Source: Mycobacterium sp. GA-2829 (lineage in GTDB: Bacteria > Actinomycetota > Actinomycetes > Mycobacteriales > Mycobacteriaceae). Taken from it: DNA of 64,000 nt. The stretch spans positions 1 through 64,000 of the forward strand of contig NZ_LQIT01000026.1 in assembly GCF_001499965.1 (NCBI RefSeq). The letters run 5' to 3'. The notes under the pieces are model-generated. The model was not told the DNA's origin, did no database searches, and worked only from the letters and a program-made list of their open reading frames with translations. Shown here piece by piece: positions 8,463 to 16,801 of this stretch. The translations under genes were made by a program, and so were the position numbers. Within the stretch, counting starts at the first letter, position 1. The number at the start of each line of letters is the position of its first letter.

Positions 8463-9233
8463 GTGACGCAGGCAGCGGCGAGCCCGCCGGTGATATCTCG
8501 CGCGGCTGCTCTGCTGCGCGAGCTGGGGCGCGCTGGCGATCGGGGGGCGTCGACCACCGAGTTGGCCCGCAATGTGGCCATCCCCCGCCCGACCGTGCAC
8601 CGCATGTTGGTCGCCCTGGCCGACGAGGGTCTCGTCGACCGCGCATCCGACAGCGCGGCATGGTTTTTGGGTCCTGAGATGTACCTCCTTGGGTCGGTGG
8701 CGGCGAGCCGGTATGACACCGCACCGCAGGCGGTGGAGGTTCTGCGGGGCCTGGCGCGCGACACCGCCGAGAGCGCGTTCCTCTCGGCGCGACGCGGTGA
8801 TGAGTCGGTATGCGTCTCGGCCGAGGAGGGCAGCTTCCCGCTGCGCTCCCATGTGCTGCATCCGGGCAAGCGCTTCCCGCTGGGGGTCGCCTCGGCCGGC
8901 CTGGTCATGCTGGCCCACTCCCCCGACCGCGAGATCGACGCCTACCTCGATCGCGTCGACCTGCAGGCCGCATGGGGTCCGGGCCACACCGCCACCGCGA
9001 TCAGGCGGCGAATCCGCCAAACCCGGCTCACCGGATACGCGGTCAACCCCGGGCTTCTGGTCGAGGGCAGCTGGGGAGTCGGCGCCGCGGTGTTCGACGA
9101 ACTCGGCCGACCCAGATGGGCTCTGAGCCTCACCGGTGTCGAATCCCGCTTCAATGGCCGGCGTCAGAAGCAGCTGGGCGAATCCCTACTGCGCGCAGCG
9201 CACGTGCTGACCCGGCGGCTGGCCAAGCGGTAG
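8463..9233 (+). CDS. IclR-family transcriptional regulator
   Basis: This protein of about 256 residues has an N-terminal winged helix (SRAAALLRELG, then ASTTELARNVAIPRPTVHRM and LADEGLVDR). A C-terminal effector-binding domain follows, with HPGKRFPLGVASAGLVML, GYAVNPGLLVEGSWGVGAAV and a late LSLTGVESRF segment. IclR proteins bind a small acid or acyl ligand through the C-terminal domain. The GTG at 8463 is chosen because a TANNNT box lies six bases upstream; a GTG at 8442 is the alternative. It faces scoAB and most likely controls those genes and itself. Confidence 0.88.
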   Translation: MTQAAASPPVISRAAALLRELGRAGDRGASTTELARNVAIPRPTVHRMLVALADEGLVDRASDSAAWFLGPEMYLLGSVAASRYDTAPQAVEVLRGLARDTAESAFLSARRGDESVCVSAEEGSFPLRSHVLHPGKRFPLGVASAGLVMLAHSPDREIDAYLDRVDLQAAWGPGHTATAIRRRIRQTRLTGYAVNPGLLVEGSWGVGAAVFDELGRPRWALSLTGVESRFNGRRQKQLGESLLRAAHVLTRRLAKR

Positions 9234-9253
9234 CAGAGGCTCAACCACGCCCC

Positions 9254-9991
9254 TCAGGACCTGACAGCGCTCCCCGGGCTCAGGTCGTCGATATCGACGG
9301 CGAGCAGGGCGCGACAGATGACGGTGGCCTGCGCGACACAGGTCTGCAGTCCCTCCTCGGTGCCGTCCCAGCCGCACCACTCGCTGGAGGTGTCGAGGAT
9401 CTTCACGACCATCTTGACGAACTTCGTGACATCTGAGGACGCGCAACCCAACTCGAGCGCCACCGCCGCGTGCATCTGCTCGTAAAGCCGCATCCATGCG
9501 CGGTACTCGTCGCGCATGTCGTCCGGGAGGAACCCGGCGATGCGGTCGGTGGCCAGCAGGATGTCCCACATGTCGTTCTCGGGACTTTCCACCTGACGGC
9601 GTAGATGCACGCCGATCAGACTGCTCCAGTACTCGTTCGCATCGCGGGTTTGATCGACGACGTCCAGTATCGCGGAGGCGAACCGGTAAAAATGCCACCG
9701 GTAGGCCTCCCGGACGATCTCATCCCTGCCGTTGAGGAAGTGACGATAGATGCTGGGCGCCTTCACTCCGACACGCTCCCCGAGGGCGCGCATCGTCACC
9801 GACTGATAGCCGATGGTTGACGCCAGTTCAACGAATGCCTCGAGGATCTGTTGGCGCCGATAAGTCATATGCGACCAATCGGCGGCCTCGACATACGCGC
9901 GAAGCTGATCGGCCGCACGCAAGCGCGGCGATGAGGCCACATGACCGTCAGCGTTTTCCGCCGAAAGCGTTGACGTTATCGCGTCTGGCAT
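9254..9991 (-). CDS. TetR-family transcriptional regulator (1)
   Basis: This 245-residue regulator has an unusually long N-terminal tail of about 45 residues before the helix-turn-helix (GYQSVTMRALGERVGVKAPSIYRHFLNGRDEI). A helical ligand domain follows. It converges on the IclR gene with only about 20 bases between their stops. It diverges from a second TetR gene across a 280-base region that holds one weak match to the island motif. It is one of two candidates for the factor that binds that motif. The ligand cannot be read from the sequence. Confidence 0.88.
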   Translation of the reverse strand: MPDAITSTLSAENADGHVASSPRLRAADQLRAYVEAADWSHMTYRRQQILEAFVELASTIGYQSVTMRALGERVGVKAPSIYRHFLNGRDEIVREAYRWHFYRFASAILDVVDQTRDANEYWSSLIGVHLRRQVESPENDMWDILLATDRIAGFLPDDMRDEYRAWMRLYEQMHAAVALELGCASSDVTKFVKMVVKILDTSSEWCGWDGTEEGLQTCVAQATVICRALLAVDIDDLSPGSAVRS

Positions 9992-10174
9992 CCACTGTCC
10001 TTCCGCTCCGGCCCCGGGCCGGGGAATGTTGCGCTCACCGCTCCGGCGAACGGCGAGTCTGGAGCACTAACCGTGGCAATCGCCTCGCCACAACTTTACG
10101 CGAGCCGGTCCCGACGCGCGCCCAGGACGCGAAAGCTGAAGGAAACCGCAGCTACCGCCCTACGATGCTAATCT

Positions 10175-10186
10175 TACAAACGTTAA
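10175..10186 (-). promoter_or_regulatory. candidate operator, site D (weak match)
   Basis: Read on the minus strand, TTAACGTTTGTA matches the island motif at nine of twelve positions. It lies between the two divergent TetR genes, about 85 bases before the second, where an autoregulatory site would be expected. Confidence 0.35.
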
Positions 10187-10271
10187 ATTGCGAGGCGCTT
10201 CCGGCCGCGGCGATCAGCCCGCGCGGCGCGAGGCTTCCAAACCGGCACGCACGCGTAGTGAGGACCAACAG

Positions 10272-10949
10272 ATGGCAGCGGCCAAGAAGAGCGTCGTCGA
10301 CGGCGCGCCCAAGCGTGAACGCAGGACCCGCACCGGGCGGGAGACGGTCGGGCGGGAGCGGGTCATGCAGGTCGCACTGCAGATGTTCACGGCCAACGGA
10401 TACTCGGGCACCAGCCTCAAGGCGGTCGCCGACGAACTCGGCATCTCACCGCCGGCGTTGTACTGGTACTTCCCCTCCAAAGAAGAGTTGTACGGCTCGG
10501 TGATCGAGCAGTCGATGAACGACTTCCTCGACTATGTCCGCGGTTCGGTCACCGACAGCGACCCGGTGTTCAAGCTCAGCCAACTCGTTCGCGCCCACGT
10601 CACCTGGCAGTTGCAGCAGTCTGAGATCGCCCAGGCGTTCGACCTGACCATGGCGCTCAAGGGGCGCGCCAGCGATATCCCGGAGAGCCGTCTGGCCCCC
10701 ATCCGCAAGCTCGAGCAGGATTACGTGGAGGAGGTCCGCGCGATCCTGCGTGAAGGCGTCGAGGCTGGGGTGTTCGCCGTCGACGACTACGTGACAACGG
10801 CATTCGCGATCATCACCATGTGCGAGTACGTGACGACCTGGTACAACGCCGACGGCGCCCTGTCGATCCAGGCCGTGGCGAACCGGTATGAGGGGCTGGT
10901 CCGCAAGATGGTGGGGGCCGTCAGCGGGCGTGCCGCCCACGAGGGGTGA
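10272..10949 (+). CDS. TetR-family transcriptional regulator (2)
   Basis: This regulator of about 225 residues has a basic N-terminal tail (AKKSVVDG, then RERRTRTGRETVGRERV). A clear TetR helix-turn-helix, GYSGTSLKAVADELGISPPA plus LYWYFPSKEELYG, comes next. The C-terminal half is helical and should bind the inducer. The ATG at 10272 is chosen because GAGGA lies about seven bases upstream. It converges on the acyl-CoA synthetase gene at the end of the catabolic run. As a TetR next to the catabolic genes, it is a candidate repressor of the motif found upstream of the permease, P450, SDR and hyuA units. Confidence 0.9.
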   Translation: MAAAKKSVVDGAPKRERRTRTGRETVGRERVMQVALQMFTANGYSGTSLKAVADELGISPPALYWYFPSKEELYGSVIEQSMNDFLDYVRGSVTDSDPVFKLSQLVRAHVTWQLQQSEIAQAFDLTMALKGRASDIPESRLAPIRKLEQDYVEEVRAILREGVEAGVFAVDDYVTTAFAIITMCEYVTTWYNADGALSIQAVANRYEGLVRKMVGAVSGRAAHEG

Positions 10950-10987
10950 ACACGCCCGTGAACGCAGACCCGCGCGGGCGCGGTTGA

Positions 10988-12523
10988 CTACCGGGCCCCG
11001 GATTCGGCGCCGCTTCGCACCTGGTCGCAGTGGCGGGCCACCGCGCGCCGGTCGACCTTCCCGCTGGCCGTGCGGGGCAGCGGATTGAGTACCAGGATGC
11101 GTTCCGGGACAGCATAATCGGGCAGCTGATGACGCAGGACGCCACGCGCGTGGACCTCGTCGAAGGTGTGGCCCGGCCGCTCCTCGACCGCCGCCCACAC
11201 GCGGTTCTGCAGGATGCTGTCGGTGACTCCGAACACGCACCCGATGGCCACCGCGTCCAGGGTGGCCAGCAGGCCCTCCACGTGCGCGGGCAGCACTTTC
11301 TCACCGCCACGGTTGATGACGTCGTCCACACGGCCCTCGATGTAGTAGAACCCACCGTCGAGGCGCGCCAGATCCCCCGTGCGCAACCAACCGTCGCGGA
11401 TCTTCGCCGCGGTGAGTTCCGGCTGGCGCCAGTAGCCCTGCATCAGCGTGGGGCCCTTGACCCACATTTCGCCGACCTCACCTTCGGGCCGGTCGATGCC
11501 GTCGTCCTCCCCGACGATGCGGATCGCTGTGCCGGGAACGGCGAAACCCACTGATTCACCGCGGGTTTCGGCGTACTCGGGCGGCAGGAACGACACCGCC
11601 GAGCCGTACTCCGTCATCCCGTAACCGTGAAACAACCGCATCTCGGGCCATGTGGCGAGCAGTTCGTCGATCCAGGCGGCCGGCATCGGTGAGCCCCCAT
11701 AGAGCAGCACCCGCACCGAGGCCAGCGCCCGTTCGGCGCCGTCGGCGAGCATGATCAGCCGGTGGATGCTCGGGACTGCGGCCAGGTACGTCACCGGCCT
11801 GGAGATCAGTGCGGACACCGCGTCAGCGGTGCGGAACTTCCGCAGCAGATCGGTGCGCCCACCCACCAGCAGCATGTGACCGAACTGGTCGACGAATCCG
11901 GTGTTGTGGAACATCGGCACCACCACGAGCGTGGAGTCCCCGCTGCCGGTGCCCAGCACTCGCACGAAAGCCCAGGAGGCCTCAGCAAGTGCCCGCTGCG
12001 TCAAGGTGGCGCCCTTGGGCTTTCCGGTCGTGCCGGAGGTGAAGCTGATCAGGGCGGGCACTTCCAGGTTCGGAGAGTCGAAGGGTGCCGCCAATTCGGC
12101 GACATTGTTGTCGCTCAACGGGCGCACCTTCGAGGCGGGAACGTCGGCGACGATCTGAGCGTGTGCCTCGTCGGCGAGCACCAGCGTGGCGTCCAGCAGT
12201 TCGACCTGGTCGGCGAACTGCGCTGGGTTGAGCCGGTTGTTGGCCGGGGCGATCACTGCGCCCAGGCACAGCGTCGCCATGTAGTGCACGACCCAGGCGA
12301 TCTCGTTGTGGCCCACGATCACCACGCGGTCACCGGGGCGTACACCTTGCGCCACCAGCCATCCCATGCATCGTGAAACCGTCTCGGCGAATTGGGAATA
12401 GGTCAATTCCCGCGTGTCCGCGGTCAGCGCGACAGCGTCGGGAGCCGTGGTGGCCCAGTAGTGCAGGGCGTCCGCGAGCGTGGCGAACGGAAGCGGGCGG
12501 TCATCGAGGACCTGCTTGGTCAT
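10988..12523 (-). CDS. acyl-CoA synthetase (AMP-forming)
   Basis: This adenylate-forming ligase of about 511 residues activates a carboxylic acid to its CoA thioester with ATP. It has the P-loop ISFTSGTTGKPKGATLT, FHGYGMTE, the hinge region WLRTGDLARLDGGFYYIEGR and the catalytic C-terminal lysine in LPRTASGKVDRR. The ATG at 12523 follows TAGGAG at eight bases; the longer frame upstream is not needed. It is the last gene of the leftward catabolic run and follows the hydratase gene after about 60 bases. The acid it activates is unknown; length and layout resemble CaiC-like ligases. Confidence 0.92.
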   Translation of the reverse strand: MTKQVLDDRPLPFATLADALHYWATTAPDAVALTADTRELTYSQFAETVSRCMGWLVAQGVRPGDRVVIVGHNEIAWVVHYMATLCLGAVIAPANNRLNPAQFADQVELLDATLVLADEAHAQIVADVPASKVRPLSDNNVAELAAPFDSPNLEVPALISFTSGTTGKPKGATLTQRALAEASWAFVRVLGTGSGDSTLVVVPMFHNTGFVDQFGHMLLVGGRTDLLRKFRTADAVSALISRPVTYLAAVPSIHRLIMLADGAERALASVRVLLYGGSPMPAAWIDELLATWPEMRLFHGYGMTEYGSAVSFLPPEYAETRGESVGFAVPGTAIRIVGEDDGIDRPEGEVGEMWVKGPTLMQGYWRQPELTAAKIRDGWLRTGDLARLDGGFYYIEGRVDDVINRGGEKVLPAHVEGLLATLDAVAIGCVFGVTDSILQNRVWAAVEERPGHTFDEVHARGVLRHQLPDYAVPERILVLNPLPRTASGKVDRRAVARHCDQVRSGAESGAR

Positions 12524-12581
12524 CGTCGTACTCCTAGCGGTGCTCGGGAAGGTGAGGGGTGGGTCGACTGGCGAGGGGCGT

Positions 12582-13370
12582 TCAGCGGCCAAGCCAGCGC
12601 GGGGGCCGCTTTTCGACGAACGCGCGCGCCCCTTCGGCGGCGTCGGCGCTGGTCGGCACCTGGGCGGCCAAGTGGAGGTCGCGGCGCAGCGCGCTGAAGG
12701 CCTGCTGGTCGGTGAGCCCCTGAGTGACTTCGACGATTTCGAGGGTGGCGGCCACGGCGAGCGGCGCTGCCTCGCACAGTGTTCGGGCCAGGTCGTTTGC
12801 CGCGCCCAGAACCTCCTCGGCTGGCACCACGCGGTTGACCAGACCCCACTGGTGGGCTTCGGCGGCGGTGAATCGCCGACCGGTGAGCAGGAGTTCCAGG
12901 GCGAGCGCGCGAGGCAGTCGCGCAGCCATCCGGCTGACCCCGCCCGCGTCAGGCAGCACCCCAAGTCGCGTCTCGGGGAACGCGAAGACCGCCGCGTCCG
13001 AGGCCACCACCAGGTCGGCCGCCAGCATCAGCTCGGCACCGCCGCCATAAGCCGAGCCGTTGACCGCGGCCACGATCGGCTTTCTCCGGCCGAACAGTTC
13101 GGTGATCCCGGCGAAGCCGCCGTAGCCATGATCGGCGTCAGCGGACTCGCCGCCGTGGGCGGCCTTCAAATCCCAACCGGCGCTGAAGAACCGCCCACCC
13201 GCAGCCGTCACGATCGCCGCGCGCAGGGTGTCGTCGGCGTGCAGCAATGACACCGCCTCGTACAGCGCGCGGCTGGTCGCCGCGTCGACGGCGTTGGCCG
13301 GCGGGCGATCGAGGGTGATCGTCAGGATCGGTCCGTCGACGTCCACGCGTACGGCATCGGTGGCGGTGAT
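12582..13370 (-). CDS. enoyl-CoA hydratase/isomerase family, CaiD-like
   Basis: This crotonase-fold protein resembles, as I recall it, crotonobetainyl-CoA hydratase CaiD: DRPPANAVDAATS, GGRFFSAGWDLKAA, FAGITELF, VNGSAYGGGAELMLAADLVV, FPETRLGVLPDAGGV and GRRFTAAEAHQWGLVNRVV. The oxyanion-hole segments and a glutamate (FPETRLG) are present. The start is unusual. The first GTG (13346) has no ribosome site. An ATC at 13370 is preceded by GAGGAG at six bases and would give a natural N-terminus (TATDAVRV). I list the ATC, with GTG 13346 as the conservative choice. A strong hairpin separates it from the upstream oxidoreductase gene. Confidence 0.85.
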   Translation of the reverse strand: MTATDAVRVDVDGPILTITLDRPPANAVDAATSRALYEAVSLLHADDTLRAAIVTAAGGRFFSAGWDLKAAHGGESADADHGYGGFAGITELFGRRKPIVAAVNGSAYGGGAELMLAADLVVASDAAVFAFPETRLGVLPDAGGVSRMAARLPRALALELLLTGRRFTAAEAHQWGLVNRVVPAEEVLGAANDLARTLCEAAPLAVAATLEIVEVTQGLTDQQAFSALRRDLHLAAQVPTSADAAEGARAFVEKRPPRWLGR

Positions 13371-13421
13371 GGTGCGCTCCTCGCGTTGTCGTTACGGGTT
13401 TTTCGGCGGTTCAACTAGGCC

Positions 13422-13453
13422 CCGGGAGGGCAGACGTCCGTCTGCCCTCCCGG
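13422..13453 (-). terminator. hairpin between quinone oxidoreductase and hydratase genes
   Basis: Perfect 15-bp inverted repeat, CCGGGAGGGCAGACG (13422-13436) with complement at 13439-13453. It starts about 20 bases after the oxidoreductase stop. It may end or attenuate transcription inside the catabolic run. Confidence 0.7.
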
Positions 13454-13475
13454 TTGCGGCGCTCGGGTTGACCGG

Positions 13476-14432
13476 CTACGGGGTCAGCACGATCCGCCCG
13501 ATCACGCGACGGTTGTCGAGTTTGGCCAGAGCGGGCCCATAGTCGTCGAACGACCCGGTCTCCTGGACGACCGGCGTCAGGAATCCCTGGCGGTGAAGCG
13601 CCATCAGGTCGTTCCAGGCCGCGCGGCTGATGCCCGCCGTCCACAGGTAGTCCGATTCGACGCCGCGGACATCGGTGTTGGTCAGCAGCAGTCGGTTGAC
13701 CTTCACCGTGGGGATCTCGCCGGACGCGAACCCCACCGCCAGCACGCGGCCGAGCGGCGCCAACGAGCGCAACGCGTTGCGGATGTCGCCGCCGACGACG
13801 TCGACGACGACATCCACGCCGCGGCCACCGGTCAGCTCGCGCACCTGGTGCGGCACGTCGGAGCGGAGCACGGCGTACTCGGCGCCGGCCGCGCGCGCCA
13901 CCTCGGCCCGGTCGTCGCTGGAGACGACGGCCACCACCCGTGCCCCCAAGCCGGTGGCGACCTGGATGGCCGCCAGACCGACCCCGCCGGAGGCCCCCAG
14001 CACCATGACCCAGTCCCCCTTGGCGAGTCCGCCGCGGGTGACCAGCGCGAAGTGCGCAGTCAGGTAGTTCATCGGCAGTGCCGCCCCCTCGACGAAGTCG
14101 AGATCCGCCGGCAATGGGTAGAGCCGGTCCTCGGTCACCGCCACCCGTTCGGCGGCGGCGCCGAAGCTCAGGCATCCCGCCACCCGCGCGCCCGGACGAA
14201 ACTCCGAGCCGTCCGGGCTCTCCAGCACGACACCGGCGAAGTCCGAGCCTGGGCTGAACGGCGGTATCGGCTTGACCTGGTACTCCCCCCGTGACATCAA
14301 CAGATCGGGGAATGCCGGGGCGACGGCCCTGACGTCGACGAGGACTTCGTCGTCGGCTCGGACGGGCGGCTCGACCTCGACGACCTTCACCCCGCCAGGC
14401 CCGTCGAAATTGGTGGCGCAGACCGCTCGCAT
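13476..14432 (-). CDS. NADPH:quinone oxidoreductase-like medium-chain dehydrogenase
   Basis: This MDR-superfamily protein of about 318 residues lacks the zinc-binding cysteines of alcohol dehydrogenases. It has FSPGSDFAGVVLES, LPMNYLTAHFAL, VLGASGGVGLAAIQVATGLGA for NADPH binding, and GRVLAVGFASGEIPTVKVNR, typical of the quinone oxidoreductase/enoyl reductase branch. It would reduce a double bond or quinone with NADPH. The ATG at 14432 overlaps the BKACE stop in a TGATG junction, so the pair is co-translated. A substrate from the same pathway is likely, for example an enoyl-CoA or enone. Confidence 0.88.
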   Translation of the reverse strand: MRAVCATNFDGPGGVKVVEVEPPVRADDEVLVDVRAVAPAFPDLLMSRGEYQVKPIPPFSPGSDFAGVVLESPDGSEFRPGARVAGCLSFGAAAERVAVTEDRLYPLPADLDFVEGAALPMNYLTAHFALVTRGGLAKGDWVMVLGASGGVGLAAIQVATGLGARVVAVVSSDDRAEVARAAGAEYAVLRSDVPHQVRELTGGRGVDVVVDVVGGDIRNALRSLAPLGRVLAVGFASGEIPTVKVNRLLLTNTDVRGVESDYLWTAGISRAAWNDLMALHRQGFLTPVVQETGSFDDYGPALAKLDNRRVIGRIVLTP

Positions 14433-15478
14433 CAGCGGCTGTGACCGTTCGCCGCGGCCAGACCGACGTTGGCGTTGGCGGCGGGCAGACCCAGGAACTC
14501 GCGGTACTCCGCGGGTGTGGCGACGGGGCGGCCGGTGACCTGGGAGATCAGCTGACCCATCTGGAAGGCCTGCAGGTTGCTCTTGATCTTGTCGTCGCGG
14601 TGCGGGTACAGCCAGTAGGTGTCTTCCATACCGACCCGGATGTGCAGGCCCATCAGGGCGGCCAGAGCGGCCACGTGGGTGGAGGCGCGGCCGGCCGCGC
14701 AGACCATGATGAACGCGTCCGGGTCGATGTCCTTGATCGCCGCCGCGGTCCGGGTCAGCCCGTCGATCATCTGTCGCGGGTTCTCCATCGGGCTGCAGCC
14801 GGGCAGCGCGGGCAGGATCAGCCAGACCGCCGGCGTCTCGATCAGTCCGGCCTTGATCAGGAAGCGGTCGGCGTTGGACACGTCGGCGTCGGTGTAGACG
14901 GCGATCTCGGGTTTGGCGCCGGCTTCGTTGATCAACCGGACCTTGTCGATCATGATCGGCGCCGGTTTGACGAACAACGAGTCCCCGATGTAGGTCGCGG
15001 TGGTGTTGATCGGCGCCGCATCCAGCACACCTTCGTCGAGGACCTGCTTCATCAGATCCCACTCACCGCTCAGGGCGGGCACCAGGCACCCGTCGATGAC
15101 GATCTCGGGGAACTCTTCGCGCAGCGGGCTGATCACCTGGCGGAACCGGTCCGGGGAGAGCACGTTGTAGCCGTCGTCGTCGCGGACGTGGATGTGCACG
15201 GTGCTGGCGCCGGCCTGATGCACCTCGCGGGCGGAATCGATGATCTCCCCGGGGGTGATGGGCTGGTTGGGGTTCTGGTTCTTGCGGAAGAACGCGCCGG
15301 TGATTGCGACGGACACCACGAGCTTTTCCGGGATGTCCCACGGCGTGGAGATCGGCTCATCGTGGTAGGCCGACCGCTCGAGATCGAGAACGGTGGGGAT
15401 TCCGTACGGCCGCCAGATCATTTTTTCGCCCTCGCGGGCGACGCCCTTGTTGACGCGGTCCCAGTCGATGTTGACCAT
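14432..15478 (-). CDS. beta-keto acid cleavage enzyme (BKACE, DUF849)
   Basis: This 348-residue TIM-barrel enzyme is of the DUF849 family. Family members condense a beta-keto acid with acetyl-CoA and split it into a new acyl-CoA plus acetoacetate. The zinc-site histidines lie in STVHIHVRDDDG. VSVAITGAFFRKN, the late glutamate in HIRVGMEDTYWLYPHRD and ICAAGRAS-like VCAAGRASTHVAAL are family landmarks. Known members act on 3-keto-5-aminohexanoate in lysine fermentation and dehydrocarnitine in carnitine breakdown. Its acetoacetate product would be taken by scoAB nearby. The beta-keto acid used here is not known. Confidence 0.92.
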   Translation of the reverse strand: MVNIDWDRVNKGVAREGEKMIWRPYGIPTVLDLERSAYHDEPISTPWDIPEKLVVSVAITGAFFRKNQNPNQPITPGEIIDSAREVHQAGASTVHIHVRDDDGYNVLSPDRFRQVISPLREEFPEIVIDGCLVPALSGEWDLMKQVLDEGVLDAAPINTTATYIGDSLFVKPAPIMIDKVRLINEAGAKPEIAVYTDADVSNADRFLIKAGLIETPAVWLILPALPGCSPMENPRQMIDGLTRTAAAIKDIDPDAFIMVCAAGRASTHVAALAALMGLHIRVGMEDTYWLYPHRDDKIKSNLQAFQMGQLISQVTGRPVATPAEYREFLGLPAANANVGLAAANGHSR

Positions 15479-15540
15479 GTTGATTCCTTTCAGTGGGGTG
15501 CCCGGGAGGCTGGGCGGTTCGGCAGAAGAGGTGGTGGTGA

Positions 15541-16689
15541 CTAGCGCGTGGCCGGCACCGTGGCGAGCAGGTCGCGGATGCGGACGTGTTCGACGATCTC
15601 GCCGTCGCGGGTCCGGTAGGCGGTCATTCCGCCGCCGCCGGCCGACACTTTGCGCAATGCGGCGAAGAAGTCCGCCGGCTGCAGCACTTCCGGCGAGACC
15701 GCACCGGGACCGGGGACCCTGCCCTGCAGTGCCACGAGGCTGCCTGCTGCGGCGGGGGTTCCGGTGGCATCGTCCTGGCTCATCGTGTCGCCGGACAGGA
15801 ACGAGATGCCGTCGCTGCCCACGCGGACGTCGACGATGAGCCCGGACCCGACGGGCGGTCGCTCACCGTAGGCGTTGCGCGCGGTGTCGAAGATGGTGTG
15901 CATGGCCGCCGCGCGCTCGGGGCCTTCTGGCAGGCGGGATATCGCCCATCCCAGGTGGGTGAAGTCTTCCGGGATCAACCCGCCCTTGTTGTGCGCCTTG
16001 GTGATTCGGGTGAAACGCGGAAGGGTCAGCACTTCGGGATGGCTCAGGGTCACCACGACCTGTTCGCCGACCGGGTCGGGGAAGGTGACGCGTTCGGGAT
16101 CCAGGGCGTCCCAGCCCGGGGTGCCGCCGAGTTCGGGGATGGCGGTGGCGAAGGAGTGGGCGAAGTGGGGCACTACCGCGCCGACCATGTCGGCCGCGTC
16201 GACGCACCACGTGATGGCGGCGCTCGCGTCACCATCGGGAAGGGCGTCGAGGGCCAGGCGGACCAGGACGTTGGTGGTGCCGGGTGCGGATCCCATGCCG
16301 ATGAGGGCGGTGACTCCGGCGGCCTTGGCGGCGTCGTCGCGCTGCAGCAGCAGTTCGGTGGCGTCGGAATCGTCGCAGATGTCCAGGTAGTCGGTGCCCG
16401 CGGCGATCGCGGCGTCGAGGATGACGGGTCCGAGCGTGTAGTACGGGCCGGTCAGATTGACCACTAGATCGGCGCCCGTGAGGACCTCCCGCAACCGTTC
16501 CGGTTCGGCCAGCAGATCGAACTCGATGCGCTGCACCTGGTGCACGCCGACGTCAGTCCACTGATCGGGGCGAAAGGCGCGGTCGCACAGGCTCAGTCGC
16601 ATCTGATCGGTGCATCGGGCGAATCCTCGCAGCAGCCCGGAGGCTTGAGCTCCGGCTGCGCCGAGGACCACCACTGTCGGGTTGCTCAT
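15541..16689 (-). CDS. saccharopine dehydrogenase-like oxidoreductase
   Basis: This 382-residue protein has an N-terminal Rossmann fold (VVVLGAAGAQASGLLRG) and the sequence VNLTGPYYTLGPVILDAAIA, followed by GTDYLDICDDSDAT and LIGMGSAPGTTNVLVRLAL, as in the saccharopine/carboxynorspermidine dehydrogenase family. These enzymes use NAD(P) to oxidise or form secondary amines. It lies directly upstream of BKACE with a 62-base gap and is probably co-transcribed with it. One idea is that it oxidatively deaminates a beta-amino acid to the beta-keto acid that BKACE cleaves; this is inference. A hairpin separates it from hyuB. Confidence 0.85.
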   Translation of the reverse strand: MSNPTVVVLGAAGAQASGLLRGFARCTDQMRLSLCDRAFRPDQWTDVGVHQVQRIEFDLLAEPERLREVLTGADLVVNLTGPYYTLGPVILDAAIAAGTDYLDICDDSDATELLLQRDDAAKAAGVTALIGMGSAPGTTNVLVRLALDALPDGDASAAITWCVDAADMVGAVVPHFAHSFATAIPELGGTPGWDALDPERVTFPDPVGEQVVVTLSHPEVLTLPRFTRITKAHNKGGLIPEDFTHLGWAISRLPEGPERAAAMHTIFDTARNAYGERPPVGSGLIVDVRVGSDGISFLSGDTMSQDDATGTPAAAGSLVALQGRVPGPGAVSPEVLQPADFFAALRKVSAGGGGMTAYRTRDGEIVEHVRIRDLLATVPATR

Positions 16690-16758
16690 GGGCGCTTCTC
16701 CTTATCGTGCGCGCAGCGATCTGCCCGCGGTCGTAGCGGTTGGTGGAGGTGGTGGGGA

Positions 16759-16795
16759 TCGGCGCGGCGGCGGGAACCCCACGCCGCCGCGCCGA
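16759..16795 (-). terminator. hairpin between hyuB and the saccharopine-DH-like gene
   Basis: A 14-bp inverted repeat (16759-16772 with 16782-16795, core CGGCGCGGCGGCG, nine-base loop) starts seven bases after the hyuB stop. It may partly terminate or protect the hyuAB message. Confidence 0.65.
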
Positions 16796-16801
16796 GCGTT
16801 C

